NCBI GenBank assembly: GCA_025602915.1
Contig: JAHLJZ010000010.1
Coordinates: forward strand, 1 to 64,000
Origin: Paraphysoderma sedebokerense
Lineage: Eukaryota > Blastocladiomycota > Physodermatomycetes > Physodermatales > Physodermataceae
Direction of reading: 5' to 3'
DNA length: 64,000 nt
A model generated the notes under the pieces. The model had not been told where the DNA came from and did not search any database. It saw nothing but the letters and a program-made list of their open reading frames with translations. The first letter of the stretch is position 1, and each line of letters opens with the position of its first letter. The position numbers and the translations under genes are program-made. Below, in pieces: positions 46,297 to 57,916 of the stretch.

Positions 46297-47026
46297 TATG
46301 GTGCCGGATGAAGTTGTCTAGACTTTAGAGAGAAGTTGGAAGTCGGAAGAAATTTGTCGCGTTTAAAAGTGACTGGAAGAAATGAGACAAAATAAAATTT
46401 GTTTCGCTTGGGGATCTACGTATTGCGTACTACTACTCGTAAAACTTAACCAACCAAAAATTTCAGAAAATTTCAGAAGTGGGGTATCTAGTGTTCTGGA
46501 GTAAAGTCGAATGCGAGTCGGATACATTGCTATATTTCAACACGGCCTCAACAACGGGACAATGCATCAGTTGACACTCGGCCAGAATAATATACAAGAC
46601 AGGGGAATCGAACCTCCGCCACTATTCCTGGAATGGCCACAGTTTCCATTCGAAACCGCAGCGCAGCTGTTACTATTATTCAGTTTCGGTAATTTTTTAC
46701 ATGCCTTTACCATATTACTAAGGAACTTTTGTGAATAATACTTTATACCAATAATAATGGAACTGGATGGACAAAGAAGCGCGCTGAACAGGCGATAGTT
46801 TCTCCGCTTGGATATTTGCAAAATTCATTTTGGAAAGCAAAGGCAATATTTGCAACCGTTGTATTATACGGTCAATGTTGCAATTCATATATATTAATCG
46901 CAAGCCCAGGGATCATCTTTCTTTGCCCTTCGTTTCAATTGAGCAACACAGGAATAAAACGACTGCTGAAAATTATACAATTTATTTTAGAAGAAATAAA
47001 ATGAGGATATATAAACAATAAAGGAC
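46297..47026. other. Intergenic region upstream of the DD3-3-like gene
   Basis: This 730-bp gap contains a tRNA B-box-like string near 46600-46612 that lacks the rest of a tRNA. No gene is supported. Confidence 0.4.
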
Positions 47027-48995
47027 TTATGCAGGAATTTTGTTAACTTCTGCTTTCGCTTCTTCCCAAGCGGCCAAGTTCTGACGTAATGAAGAATGTG
47101 TGAGTAATGGGGAAGCAGAAAAACAGTTTAAAGTAGTAGTCACGAATTACCCTTCGACAATACTCCGACTGTATCTTTGCGTAATCAATGATCATTCGTC
47201 TTAAATCTCGGATTTTTTGCTGCTGGAACCTGTCCAAATCCTGCTGTACAGCTGCTGTTATTCTGGTGATTTCTTTCGCCTGTTTTTCTTTTGACTGTTC
47301 AAGCTGTCAACGGAGAGAGTCAGACCATTACAGCGAAATATATTAGTAACGAGATTTAATAAACAAAATTTAAAAAAAAATCAAATACCTGTGCAATGAT
47401 GTCCTTAGTTTTTGCTATATTATGCTTTCGTGTTGTTTCTGGGTCGGAATCAATCAAATTGTTTATCTTTTCCGAAATGGTCCCGACAATTCCACGACTG
47501 GCAGTGGTTCTGTTGGCGCTAGCGACTCTGGAAGCTTTTGGACTATTGTAGCCCTCTTTCTTTAAAGCTTCCTCCAAACGTTGAGCCTCTTGTTCGACTT
47601 TCTCCAAATTGGCAAGGTATGCTCGTTTTGCATCCAATGTCTCGGATGTCGTTTCATATTCAATTTGTTGTTGTTTCACATATTTCAGGACCGACTAATA
47701 GATGGCTATGAGTGAGTGCTCCTCCCATTGATGCCGCAGAAATGAACGCCTACTTTGATTACGTCACAAAATTGACCATATTCATGTAATGGTTCAGAGA
47801 ATTTTTCTTCCATTTGTTGTACCTGAGCGGATGCATGAATAAAATAATCTGATATTGATGAAAAACATCAATTCATACCAATCGATTCGTGGCAATGTGC
47901 ATTGTGTCTACTGCTTGACCTAATTTTTCGGTTCCATTTGCCAATTTCACGTTTTCATTCAGACTGAAAGCGTTATATGTAGCACCCAATTCGGCATAAT
48001 CTGTCGACAGTTCTATTCGATGGATCTGGTTAATGTAAAATTAACATTAAGGAAAGGAAAGTGAAAGGAGACTCACCAGCATAGCGCTTTACGACTTTTT
48101 TATGAGTTTTCTCCAAAACATCCTTGATGTGATTCTCGAATTTTATTGTGAAGTTTTCTGCTTCTGTAAAGACGGGGTCCGGATTTTTAACAGTACTTGC
48201 GGACGGCGCAATGGTGCTAGTAATACTGCTAGCAATCGATGCAGTCGACTTTACTTTTGGAATTGCAGTGACGCGAGCTGAATGCGCAATATCGGACTGT
48301 TTTTAAGAACGAGGTGGATTAAATAGAGATGTAGCAAACTCATATCAAGGTATCTAGATACAAACCCATAATATGCCCGGCTCTAGGAATCGATGAAAGA
48401 CATACTCGGTGGAAAGAACGGGATGCCAAGCGACTCGATTCAAGAAGGACTGAAGCATTCTTTTGCGTTTCTCGATTATTTGGGGATCTTGTTTTGCTCG
48501 ATTCTGTTTGACCGCATAATCTGAAATTGAATGCTTCTCCGGGATAGGTGGAACGACAATTGTGGGGTGAATTTTCTTCAACAGCTTGCGTAATGAATGA
48601 AATTCGGAGTATCTTCGCTTCAGTTCTTTATCCTTTAATATTTCGTGACATTGATGTCAGTTTCCATTTGTGCTTCTTCAACAATAACCAAATTCAACGG
48701 AGCAAATGAGATGACATACTGCGTATCTAATGGCGTAGGCGATGTAAGAGCTTCCAGCACCATCGTGAGTCTTTGATGCATCCATAATTTGAATAAGTTC
48801 GTTACTGTATTCCATATTTTTTTGAGCGAAAGACTTTTTTAAAGCATCAATAATCCCTGCGATGGGACTGACCAACTGAGGGGTTGTAGTTTGATCAATC
48901 CCGTTTTGATTCCCGGAAATCTGGTCCGGCACGAATTGACCGGATTCGCCGGGAGATAATTCAGGGCTAGATGGACAATCTTCTGTATCGGACAT
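47027..48995 (-). CDS. PX-BAR sorting nexin, Atg20/Snx41 (SNX7/SNX30) type
   Basis: About eight exons. The N-terminus is acidic and disordered (MSDTEDCPSSPELSPGES). The PX domain has the phosphoinositide-binding RRYSEFHSLRKLL and VPPIPEKHSISDYAVKQ, then EKRKRMLQSFLNRVAWHP and HRFLEPGILW; the Arg of RRYSEF and the Pro-rich loop are kept. After it comes SDIAHSARVTAIPK, similar to the 'SEVLHSPP' link of Snx41/Atg20. A long helical BAR region follows (KKVVKRYAELSTDYAELG, QMEEKFSEPLHEYGQF, LDAKRAYLANLEKVEQEAQR), ending YAKIQSEYCRR then NLAAWEEAKAEVNKIPA. The family forms BAR dimers with Snx4 on endosomes for SNARE recycling and selective autophagy. The start ATG 48995 is the first in frame. The stop is at 47027-47029. 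Confidence 0.92.
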
Positions 48996-49359
48996 AGTGG
49001 CCAGGTATTCAAATTATCAGATGCGTGTTAAGATGACGGTTGGAGAGGACGAGGGAGTGCGTAAGGGAAGCAGGACGGTGACGTTGTCAGAGAAGCGTGA
49101 CAAGCGAGATTCGAGGGATAGAGGATGAATTGGAGGATGGAATGTACTGGAGGCGGCGTCTTCCGTAATGTTTATATATATTGCGGTTGCAATTGTAGTA
49201 ATTCTAGGAAGAGACGGAGGGAATGAGGAGGAATGAGAGTGGATGAAGCAGTTTCTGAAATTGCCTGGAATTGCCTGGGTTGGTGACTTTTGAGCAGATG
49301 AGCTTCTGCCGCCAGAGGAACATCTTTGCATTCTGTCATTACATTCCGCAACATCTGCC
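48996..49359. promoter_or_regulatory. Divergent promoter region, sorting nexin and Sen15 genes
   Basis: The two genes read away from each other across 364 bp, which must contain both promoters. The plus strand is purine-rich (49040-49230), so long open frames on the minus strand here are likely artefacts. Confidence 0.5.
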
Positions 49360-50105
49360 ATGGATCTTCATCCAAAGGTAACCTGATCCTATAACTGCCG
49401 CTTATAGCTCTCTTTCGCTGACCCGTTGACTTTGCTTTTACAGTACAATGATGTCAGGACGGTGATTGAACAGTCCCCTCGCCCAGAAGTGGAGGCATTT
49501 CAGATATACTTAGATCTCAAATATGGTAAAGAAACTTATCAAAAATTCACAGATTAGTCTGCAAGGTTGTAACGACAATCATATAGGTAAATCATGGAAG
49601 TTGGTCAATGTCAATTATATCTTCGATCTGGAAATGTGTGTAGTTCAGGCCAAAAAGCATGGAGGAGTGAGTTAACTTGAATCAACTTCGAAGACCCAAC
49701 CAAGACGAATCTCTCATTGTTTATATCGTACTTTAGGATGATTTTACAACATTTGTCCCATTCTCTTCATCGCAAAAGTGGTCGATGCATCAGTAAGGAC
49801 AAATTCGTTCTGTTCATACCTTGAAATGAGGCTGAAGTAGTGGACTGACATTCATTCGGATTGATATCATCGCAGGCTAACAGAATTCTTCAAATATATT
49901 CGTCATCCTGACGGAAGTGAACTTACGAGGTATAGCAGTTATATTTATATGTGAGATAAATGGTCATAAAACTGATCACTCTTGGTTGGTCCTGTTTCTG
50001 TACAAAAGTTTCGTTTTGTCGATAGTAGCTCCGGATAGTACAACCTCCAACTATCAGATATACAACAAATTAAATCCACCTAAAGAAGAGAATTATTATA
50101 CATAA
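49360..50105 (+). CDS. SEN15: tRNA-splicing endonuclease subunit Sen15 (128 aa)
   Basis: Six exons: 49360-49377, 49444-49525, 49587-49666, 49737-49792, 49876-49929, 50009-50105. The product follows TSEN15: HPKYNDVRTVIEQS, EAFQIYLDLKYGKSWKLVNV (human HPKYLEM...AFLVYLDLMESKSWHEVNC), TFVPFSSSQKWSMHQLTEFF, then SFVLSIVAPDSTTSNYQIYN (human SFTLAIVESDSTIVYYKL). Sen15 is a structural subunit that dimerises with Sen34 in the heterotetramer that removes tRNA introns. The match covers nearly the full length, though no single motif is catalytic. The first exon is only 18 nt. The stop TAA lies 83 bp from the end of the convergent DPM2 gene. Confidence 0.86.
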
Positions 50106-50188
50106 GTTAGTTATAGTGATGGTTTCAGCTTATGATGTTTTTCACCAAAAACAGAGCAAACATAGAAACTGAATAATAAAGATACCGG

Positions 50189-50622
50189 TTAATTTGATTT
50201 CTTCGCTTCCTTCTGCCTCTTTTTCAGATTTGATTTGATCATGACCAGCGAAATAAAAGCTGAAATGACCGATACTCCAATAATCAATAACACTACAGGT
50301 ATCTTGATTGCGTATTCTCGGGGCGGAAAGAACCCATGAAGTGGATGACCTTCATCAACAAACGGCTATTTCAGATGTTAAACATAAACGTCGTGAGTTC
50401 TTTCCCGGATTACGAAACTTATAGACAGAAAGGAGAGGCGATAGAAGCTACTATGCGAAGACTCACCATCATCAACGCCCATATTGTATAATACGTAAAG
50501 ACGAATATACTGATCGAAAGTAAGGATGCTCCTAAAACTTTGTCGGGAAGCCCCTAAAATAAAAGTTGACTGATTGAGTGTGTGATCAATGGAATGTTGC
50601 GATACGGAAAGATTTATACCAT
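50189..50622 (-). CDS. DPM2: Dolichol-phosphate mannosyltransferase subunit 2 (88 aa)
   Basis: Three exons, 50622-50620 (ATG only), 50553-50467 and 50365-50189. The sequence GLPDKVLGASLLSISIFVFT then YYTIWALMMPFVDEGHP, FPPREYAIKIPVVLLII and a basic tail (SNLKKRQKEAKKSN) reproduces DPM2: two membrane spans, the FTYYT(A/I)W motif and PRAYAVAIP-like PPREYAIKIP. DPM2 anchors and stabilises the catalytic DPM1 in the ER and also contributes to the GPI-GlcNAc transferase. Its length matches (84 aa in human). The initiator codon is alone on its exon, followed directly by a GTATAA donor; no better upstream start is visible. Confidence 0.9.
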
Positions 50623-50952
50623 TTCTGTGTTTGAGTAGTAAGAAGGTCACTTAAACTTTAAAGAGGAACACGCACTAATGACCGTGCTGGTGTTACTGTT
50701 GACAAGGCCCCAAGGACTTGGAATCGTTCAGGTCGCCTTTACACAAAATCAGATTATTTTGCCCATTCAGAAGGTAAATGGCATTTCTATCCACTTATAA
50801 AGCTATTGTCGTGATAAACAGTAGCGATGCCATCAATAAAATCTATCCCATCAACTGCTCTCTGGCCTCGATTTGCATAAACTACGAAACCACTCATGAC
50901 CAAACTATATTACAATTGTAGGGGTTACATCTCATACTCATAATGAAGCAAT
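50623..50952. other. Intergenic region between MORN3 and DPM2 genes
   Basis: Both neighbours are on the minus strand, so this 330-bp gap holds the MORN3 3' end and the DPM2 promoter. A minus-strand reading near 50800-50950 is open but not recognisable. Confidence 0.4.
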
Positions 50953-52313
50953 TCATGTCGTTTGATAGAAGATATCTGCCTGTGATTGGCTCAGCAATCT
51001 TGACACCCGCTCCTGTAAGATCTCTTGTCTTTGAGTATTCAAAACCGCCTCAGCATTCGCTAACTCGAGCTTTGATTGATGAAGACGTAGAGGTTAAAAC
51101 TAAATAGCTAGGTAGATTGAACTGACAACATACCACAGGTAATTGTATGCCTCGAATCATTTCGTCAGTGAGAGGTGTATAATTTTGAATTACCCCGCAT
51201 TTGGGTAGATCTTTACTCCACTCGCCATCATAGCATTGGCCTTTCGACTCATAATAAAACTTTCCCGGTCCCTCCTTACAGTCATTGATCCACATACCCT
51301 CAAATCGGTCACCATTGGCTAACGAAAGAAGAAATTGAGAATACATGTTTTAAGTAAGATGAAGCAAATTAAATGCAACATTAGAAAAGAGTGATTTTAC
51401 TTAAGATAAGAACACCTTGACCGTGCCGCATATCGTTGTAGAATTCACCTAAAATTGTCAAATTTGATGAGATATCAACCTATTTCAGTATGCTTATTGA
51501 GACGAAATGACGCCACTAAGGCTCATCAGACCGCTATTTACAGCATACCTTCATAACGACTTCCGTCCTTGTATCTCATAACACCCCAACCCTCTCTCTT
51601 ATTATTCATCCATTTACCTTCATAAACGCTTACTCCATCCTCGTAATAATATGTCCCCACACCCTGTTTCTTATCGTCCATCCATTCGCCTTCATACACC
51701 TTAAGCATATCTCCACCATTATTCCGTTTCATTGATCTCGTATGTGAAGGAGTTCTAGGGAATGGAGATGTGACAGATGACTTCTTTGTGGGTTCTTTCT
51801 TTTGATCACTGATGGTTCCCGAGTTACTATTTGGACTGTTTGATTCGATTGAACCCCTTGGAATAAATAAACTGCCAAATCCATGTCGTTTATCATTTTT
51901 CCATTCTCCTTCGTAAAATTCCCCGGATTTTTGAAAAATGTATTTGCCACGACCTAGTTTTGATATTTCGAATAGCAAACGATTACGATGAAAGAGAGCG
52001 TGATGGTCAGAATTAACTGGGATAGCCTTGAGCTCATACTTAATTGTACAAATATTCTTCGCATTGCAACTATAACTTCATTACTCTCTACATTCATGCC
52101 ATGAATCTAACATGAACTTTCCTCCAACTCATACTCAATCGTCTGCAAAGTATTCTGAAGATCCTTCTTACCGTGTTTCATATTATTCTCCCATTCACCG
52201 GTATATTCATCACCATTCATAAAATAAACAGTCGAATGAGAACCCTTCTTTTTACTCAGTTCATCTCTGACGTGCCAAAGTGGAGTTGAATGTTTCTGTG
52301 GTTGGCGAGGCAT
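50953..52313 (-). CDS. MORN-repeat protein, MORN3-like (298 aa)
   Basis: Five exons, 52313-52172, 51953-51549, 51448-51401, 51318-51134 and 51069-50953. The N-terminus LWHVRDELSKKKGSHS resembles human MORN3 (LWKGWDRKAQRNGLRS). Seven MORN repeats follow, including YTGEWENNMKHG, YEGEWKNDKRHGFGSLF, YEGEWMDDKKQGVGTYYY, YEGKWMNNKREGWGVM, YEGEFYNDMRHGQGVL, FEGMWINDCKEGPGKF and YDGEWSKDLPKCGVI; the KCGVI end matches MORN3 KCGTM. A 55-residue disordered Ser/Thr-rich insert between repeats 2 and 3 is unlike the animal protein. MORN3 is a sperm-flagellum and manchette protein in mammals. Together with the nearby NME8 gene it implies a flagellated stage. Confidence 0.87.
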
Positions 52314-52539
52314 GTTTCGAACAAACCGACCGGTGTTGAATCGTGTCAGAAGAGCGGAAAGGATAGTCAGTAGGGTTCGAATGGGTCAATGAAACGATGT
52401 GCTAGTATTCTGCAGAGTTATGAACTCTCAATTATTCGAATGATTATTATAAAGGTGTAGCAGCAGCATCACGCAGGATTTTCAATTTTAAAACACATGA
52501 AGAATGAGGTTTGGACTTTTATTTCGCGACACATTCAAT

Positions 52540-54159
52540 TTACGAGCACGAATAAACCCTGATACTTTTATCGTCTGAGACAGTAGCCAATCTACTTCCA
52601 TTTTCATTATAAGCAACTCCCCAAACCTTTGAAAATGTATCGTTATTCTCTCCGTGGTAAGATATACAAGGACAAACGCAAATGACTCTACCTGATCCGT
52701 GTGATGATCAAATGTATGAACACACTGCTTCGCGGTGATGTCCCAAATTTTAACTTTCTTATCGCTCGAGCTGAATTGAAAAGAAACAATTAGTAACGGT
52801 GCAAACTCTTGATTCAGCTCAACTGTGTTATAATACCCTGATGCAATATGCTGTCCATTAGGACTACAAGCAACCGAAAGAACAAGCGAAGAGTGACCTG
52901 ACAATGTAGCAATCGGGTTGGAATGTTTGCTAAAAACGAAGACAATAGTCAAGGATGCTCTCTTTCAGAATAGCGGATGCTATGGAATTATATATTATAG
53001 GAAGTAAAAGGATACACATCATAAACGTTGATTCGCTTGTCATCGGAGGAGGACACAAGCAACTGAGAATCAGGAGTGAATGCGATGGATCGAACAGCCA
53101 TCGAATGTCCTACCATGGTAAATATAGGGATATATTAAGTCATGTGATCATCATATTTGTTTACGAGAGAGAAAGAAAGATTTCAGTTCGCACCTACGAG
53201 TGAGTGAACCAATTTTCCGGTTGCTACATCGAAAACAGTGATTCCGCCCCCCTCAGACCCGCAAGCCACATAAGTTCCATTTGGGCTCTTTTTGATAAGT
53301 CAAGAAACTTATGCGATTAAATCAAACATAAATTGAACCAAATGAAGGGTAAAAAAGGATACATAGGCCACAGACATCGCGAATTTTCCTTTGGTTTCCA
53401 GCGTGGACTGAAGTGTTGAGCTTTCGATATCCCAAATATTGATCGCCCCGGAATGAGTTCCTGTAGCGACTGTTTTTCCATCCGGAGAAAATGCCAAAGT
53501 CCAAACTTCGACTGAGATTTAAAGTTGAATCAGAGTGGCGATCACAAATCTCGTTATAGTCAAAAAGAGTAGAACCTGGACCGCAATTCAAAGTCGAGCT
53601 GCATACACCTTTCTCCAAATCCCATATTCTAATTCGACTATCAAGTGAGCTTGAGGCAGCGACTTCATAGGTGCATTCGTTAGTAGCACTTCGGTCAGCG
53701 TTCTAAATAACAAACTAAACACACCAGTTCCATCGTGATTTATTCCTACAGATATGACACCCAACTCATGACCTTCTAATATTTGTAGATTCTCTAACGT
53801 TTCCCCATCCCTATATTTGAACTCAGTCAGTCAACCAAATAATCGTAGTGGTCGATCGGTACCGTACAAGTGACGAAACAAACACGCCATTTTTAAATAC
53901 TACAGAAGAAAAACATCATAACGCACCAGACTTTAACTAAATCATCTACAGAGCCGGTTACAATTCTGTTTGTACGAAGACTCCAGGCAACAGCCCATAT
54001 CCCATCTTCGTGGCCTGGAAGAAGAGGTTTAGCAATCAATTTGGGGACTCGAAGGGCAAAAATACGTACCGTTCTCCTTCACAGCGACGGATGTGTACTG
54101 TAATGTCGAAATACAAGTCAGCCCGGATCAGTAAAAAGCTTATAAGACCTTCTCACCAT
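52540..54159 (-). CDS. SKI8: WD40 protein SKI8/WDR61
   Basis: Multiple exons. The ATG at 54159-54157 stands alone before a GTGAGA donor, then YTSVAVKEN, HEDGIWAVAWSLRTNRIVTG and DDLVKVW. Seven blades follow in WDR61 order: LEGHELGVISVGI-like blade, AASSSLDSRIRIWDLEKG, VWTLAFSPDGKTVATGTHSG, INIWDIESST...GKFAMSVAYSPNG, GKLVHSL, FTPDSQLLVSSSDDKRINVY, LSGHSSLVLSVACSPNGQHI, SSDKKVKIWDITAKQCVHTF, DQVWGVAYNENGSRLATVSD. The end RVYSCS stops at 52540-52542. Ski8 serves both the SKI complex for 3' mRNA decay and, as WDR61, the PAF1 transcription complex. Blade motifs correspond one to one with human WDR61. Confidence 0.93.
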
Positions 54160-54584
54160 TGCAGTCAATTAGTTGATATATATGCGGAGGCTTCGAATTC
54201 TGGTGGGACTGGAGGGGTCAAATAGAGAGTGGATTGGGGACCGAAGTAAATCCATCAACCAGATCGTCAGGGCGGCGCCATTGAAGTCTACTTTAGGCAA
54301 ATCTAAGAGATTCGACATCATCCCTCAGTTTTCAGTAAAATTTAAGACTATCAACTTTAACTTTATTGGTTCAATACGAGGAAAGACAAAGTAAACGAAT
54401 ATATGTCAAGTACAGGCCCGTTTCTTGGATGAAGGCGACAGACACAGTATATACATTTTCATGACAGAATTTTACGTTTCATTTATACCGTTCCTGAATT
54501 AATCATACCTCGCAGCTAACCAACAGCACCAACATCTTACCCGGATTTTCTATCCTTTCGTTAACCGTCTTTAGTGGCGAAACT
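54160..54584. other. Intergenic region between NME8 and SKI8 genes
   Basis: This 425-bp gap should hold the NME8 3' end and the SKI8 promoter. No gene-like feature is seen. Confidence 0.4.
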
Positions 54585-57500
54585 TCAGCTGCTCGATTTT
54601 TTAGCACCGCCAGCTAGAGAATTCGCAGAACTTGATTTCCCACCCGAACGTTGAGAGCTGGAAGAAGGAGGTCTGCTCGACTTCAGTTGAGATACAGATT
54701 TAACTCTTTTTTCAGTTTCAGCACCTGAGACTTTACTCTGAGAATTGGTCTTAACTAATTCACTCTGAGAACCTGTAGATGGTAGTTTATTCTGCGACTG
54801 ATTCTTCGAGATTTTACTTTGTGATCCGACCTTTGTTAATTTGTTCTGCGATTCTGCGCCTCCTAGTTTTGGAGTGATATTAGAAGCTGACGAAGTGTCT
54901 AAAGTATCTCCCTTTGGTTGGGGTTCCGAGTCCGGGTTCGTAAGACTAGGTTTCGATTTTGCAAGCCCAGCATTCGATTTCGCTTTCGTCAGTTGCTGTT
55001 GCGAATTGGCCAGTTTGGCTGTAGATTGATTCAATTTAGTAGCAGAACTAGGACGAGATTTGGTAGGTACGTTATTGCCCCCATCTGAGCTACTCTCCGG
55101 TGTATGCAAATTGAGGGTGCTTCCAGGCGATGCGAGAGTCAAGCTACTTTTTGGACGATCCTACATAATAGTTTTGGAGAAAGCAACTGTGAATATTTGA
55201 TTCTCGAGCTGGAGAACAGCCAGCAGGGGGAAGCAGAAGAGAACTGACGAGCTTAGCCGGAACAATGGTTGCACTAGCAGCTTGGGCTTTCAATTCTTCA
55301 CCGAAAATTAAGTCGATTTCACGATTAGCATTCGATGGAGAATCTGAGCCATGGAGTGCATTTTGAATTCCTTCTTGCCCGTATCTAGCGCGAAGACTAC
55401 TGTGGAATTAGCATAAATCGGCTGAAAGCAGTTCTATTGACAGGAACGAACCTGTTAGGCGCGATTTCTCTAGCTTTCTCCGGATTCGTTGGTCCCATGG
55501 TCTCTCTGTTATTATCGATTATGTTATTTACGATCTCTACATGTTATGGGAATGGATAAATCATACCTCCAATCAACGATCGCGTCCTCCTTTTCCAGGA
55601 TCATCGCGTAAATGGGTTCACTACTCATCCAGATCACTACGTCTTTAAAGAACGGCTTAGTAGCGTGATCTTTATAGAACAATTCTGCTAATTCTTTTGT
55701 CATTTGCAGCTGTTTGGACATGACAATGGCGAAACCGCGCTCTTTGATAGCAGACTCGATTTCATGTACTTTTCCGGCGGCAACAGCATCGGGTTTAATA
55801 ATTCCCTACAGAATGGTTAGCTTAACAAATATACTACTGGAGTGATGACAGGACTTACCAGCGTTCTTTCAATGCGTTTTGCGGGAACAGATGAGTTGGG
55901 ATTAGGAAAGAAGAAATTGGAATCAAATCGCCATCGATCGGCGGAGTGAGAATAATACACTGCTTTCCTGATGTTGTCGACAGCGAATAAAGCTCTTAAA
56001 CTAAGAACAAGCATGTTACTTCGTCTTTCACTATGAGTCGTAAAACGATGATGATAAGAAAGATCTCACCAATTTGGTAACTCCGCTTTTGCTTTGGCAA
56101 CATCTTCCGGCCCCGCCATCTCTTTCCAACCGTTAGCAACATTTTCGCCACTCAAGAGTAATGCAATTGAAGGTCCACTGTATATGTAAGTTAGATCGTG
56201 TTATTTTGAATACGGAAGTACGAAAGGCTTTACCTTGACCAATTTGCAACTATGCTGCTATACTCGGGCTGATCTTTCAAGTGACTCCAAAATTCAGCGG
56301 CCCTTTCCGAAGAGAGCACTATTTCTGATCTTTTCAAAACCTCATAACCTCGACCGACAATCTTTGATATAATGTTTTCGGCGTAGCCAGCGGAAAATGC
56401 ATCAGGGGTGATGACTGCAATAGTCTTTTGGACAGTTGTCACCATCGTAGAGTTCTCCATAGGTAATTCGGCGACAGATGGAGAAAATATCAGATGCATT
56501 TCACGCTTGGCGGATTCTTTACTGTCAGATCCGTATATGGCATTACGAGTACCATCTTTACCATATTGAGCTCGAATGCTTTTCATATTTAGTAATATAA
56601 ACATGTGGAAAACTTGAAATTCAATTAAAGCACACACCTTTTTGGAGCGACTTCCTGCGCTCTCTTTGAGTTTGCGGGGCCAATGAGTTCACGCAAAGTA
56701 GATACAGCGTTTTCACGGGAAAGAATCATAGCGAAGACAGGAGCACTAGAAGTCTTGCCTGTTAGATCTGCATTTCGCGAACATACAACTTATTAACATT
56801 ACCTCGTCAAGTAGTCAAGTAGACTGTCAAAGAAAGCTTTGCCTTCATGTTCCTTATAGAATTCTGCTGCTTGAGCTCTAGTAAGCCAAACTTTCTTTTC
56901 TTTAACTATTTCGAATCTGTGTTGTCGGAGAATAGTTTTAATTTCTTCAATGACATGAGGGATCATGGCATCAGGTTTGATGATTGTCAAAGTCAATTCT
57001 GCATTTTCTGGAATTTTTGGAACATCATTAACAGAAGTTGTCAGTCCCTTAGTACCAATTACACCGTCTGATGTGATGCGATTTGGTATATTGATCTCGG
57101 GTTGTATCTTCGTTAATATAACCTTGCGTGTCAGTTCCAAGCTGCATATAACAAGGTGTCAGTCGTAGCAACCAGACTTACAGGTTGTCGTTCAATGTTT
57201 GATTTGTTCATTTCAACTTGCTCACGGATGGTTCTCTCGATCAGCGGACCGTTTGAGCCTAGTATAGTTTTGACTAGCATTCCGTTCTAAACTCGTGAAA
57301 TAATCCAGTTAGAGTCGTAAACATGTGGCGATCAGCCAGCCGATCAACAAATGAATTACTTGAGACATACTATCCAGAATGAATAGGTAGGACAGCTTTT
57401 ATTTCTCCAGTCTCTAAAAGCATCAATTCCATCGGTTTGTGCTTGAATGAAATGTACGCTGTCCCCATAATCAGGTTTTATCCGTTTGAATATGTTTTGA

Positions 57501-57714
57501 ATTGGATAACAGGGTCCAGCAAATTTTGCGAACATGTCTACAACGACTAGTCCAGGTTTTCGAAGTTCATTTATCAATTCTAAATCCGAGAAAACTCTCT
57601 ACAAAAGTAACGGTTAGATGAAAATCCGTTTTGTGTGAATATCAGATGTGTTGTTCGCCGACGAGAGAAGGACTGATTTACCGAATCAACTTTCAAGTCT
57701 TCCACAGGAGACAT
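54585..57714 (-). CDS. Thioredoxin plus three NDK domains, NME8/TXNDC3-like axonemal protein
   Basis: Many exons. Order: MSPVEDLKVDS, a thioredoxin domain (NELRKPGLVVVDMFAKFAGPC, CPTYLFI), then three nucleoside diphosphate kinase domains: ELTLTIIKPDAMIPHVIEEI...IYGSDSKESAKRE; KTIAVITPDAFSAGYAENII...NVANGWKEMAGPE; RTLGIIKPDAVAAGKVHEIE...ALHGSDSPSNANREI. A disordered Ser/Gln/Lys-rich tail closes the protein. This architecture is that of TXNDC3/NME8 and the outer-arm intermediate chain 1 of sea urchin sperm. The thioredoxin site is AGPC, lacking the first cysteine. The active-site His of NDK 1 is Tyr (56533-56535), and NDK 3 keeps His (55351-55353). Only NDK 3 looks catalytically able. It is divergent from the rhomboid gene by 202 bp. 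Confidence 0.93.
54712..54870 (-). repeat. Degenerate SQ(S/N)K repeat in the NME8 tail
   Basis: The tail repeats a roughly 11-residue unit, SQNKLTKVG, SQSKISKNQ, SQNKLPSTG, SQSELVKTN, SQSKVS. It is low complexity and is probably disordered and phosphorylatable. Confidence 0.7.
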
Positions 57715-57916
57715 ACTGAGAACATATATTAGCAGCTGTAACTAATGCAGTGTTGAGAAGTCGAATGCACTGGTCAGATTTTAGGTTTCGGAGGATAGAA
57801 GATGAACGGGGTTGCCGTCGCGTATTGAGCGTTGGTGATCGTGGGTAAGCTTACTGATTACGCGTTTGGCTTAACACCAATACTCATCTCCCAATGCCAA
57901 CTATTCAACAATTAAT

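Noticed and set aside
46594-46625. Perfect tRNA B-box-like string (GGTTCGATTCC) on the minus strand
   Set aside because: The T-stem has a mismatch, no matching acceptor arm or A-box lies at the right distance upstream, and no cloverleaf can be drawn. Treated as chance.
49017-49361. Minus-strand open frame between sorting nexin and Sen15
   Set aside because: Lies in a purine-skewed divergent promoter, has no conserved block, and would overlap the Sen15 first exon.
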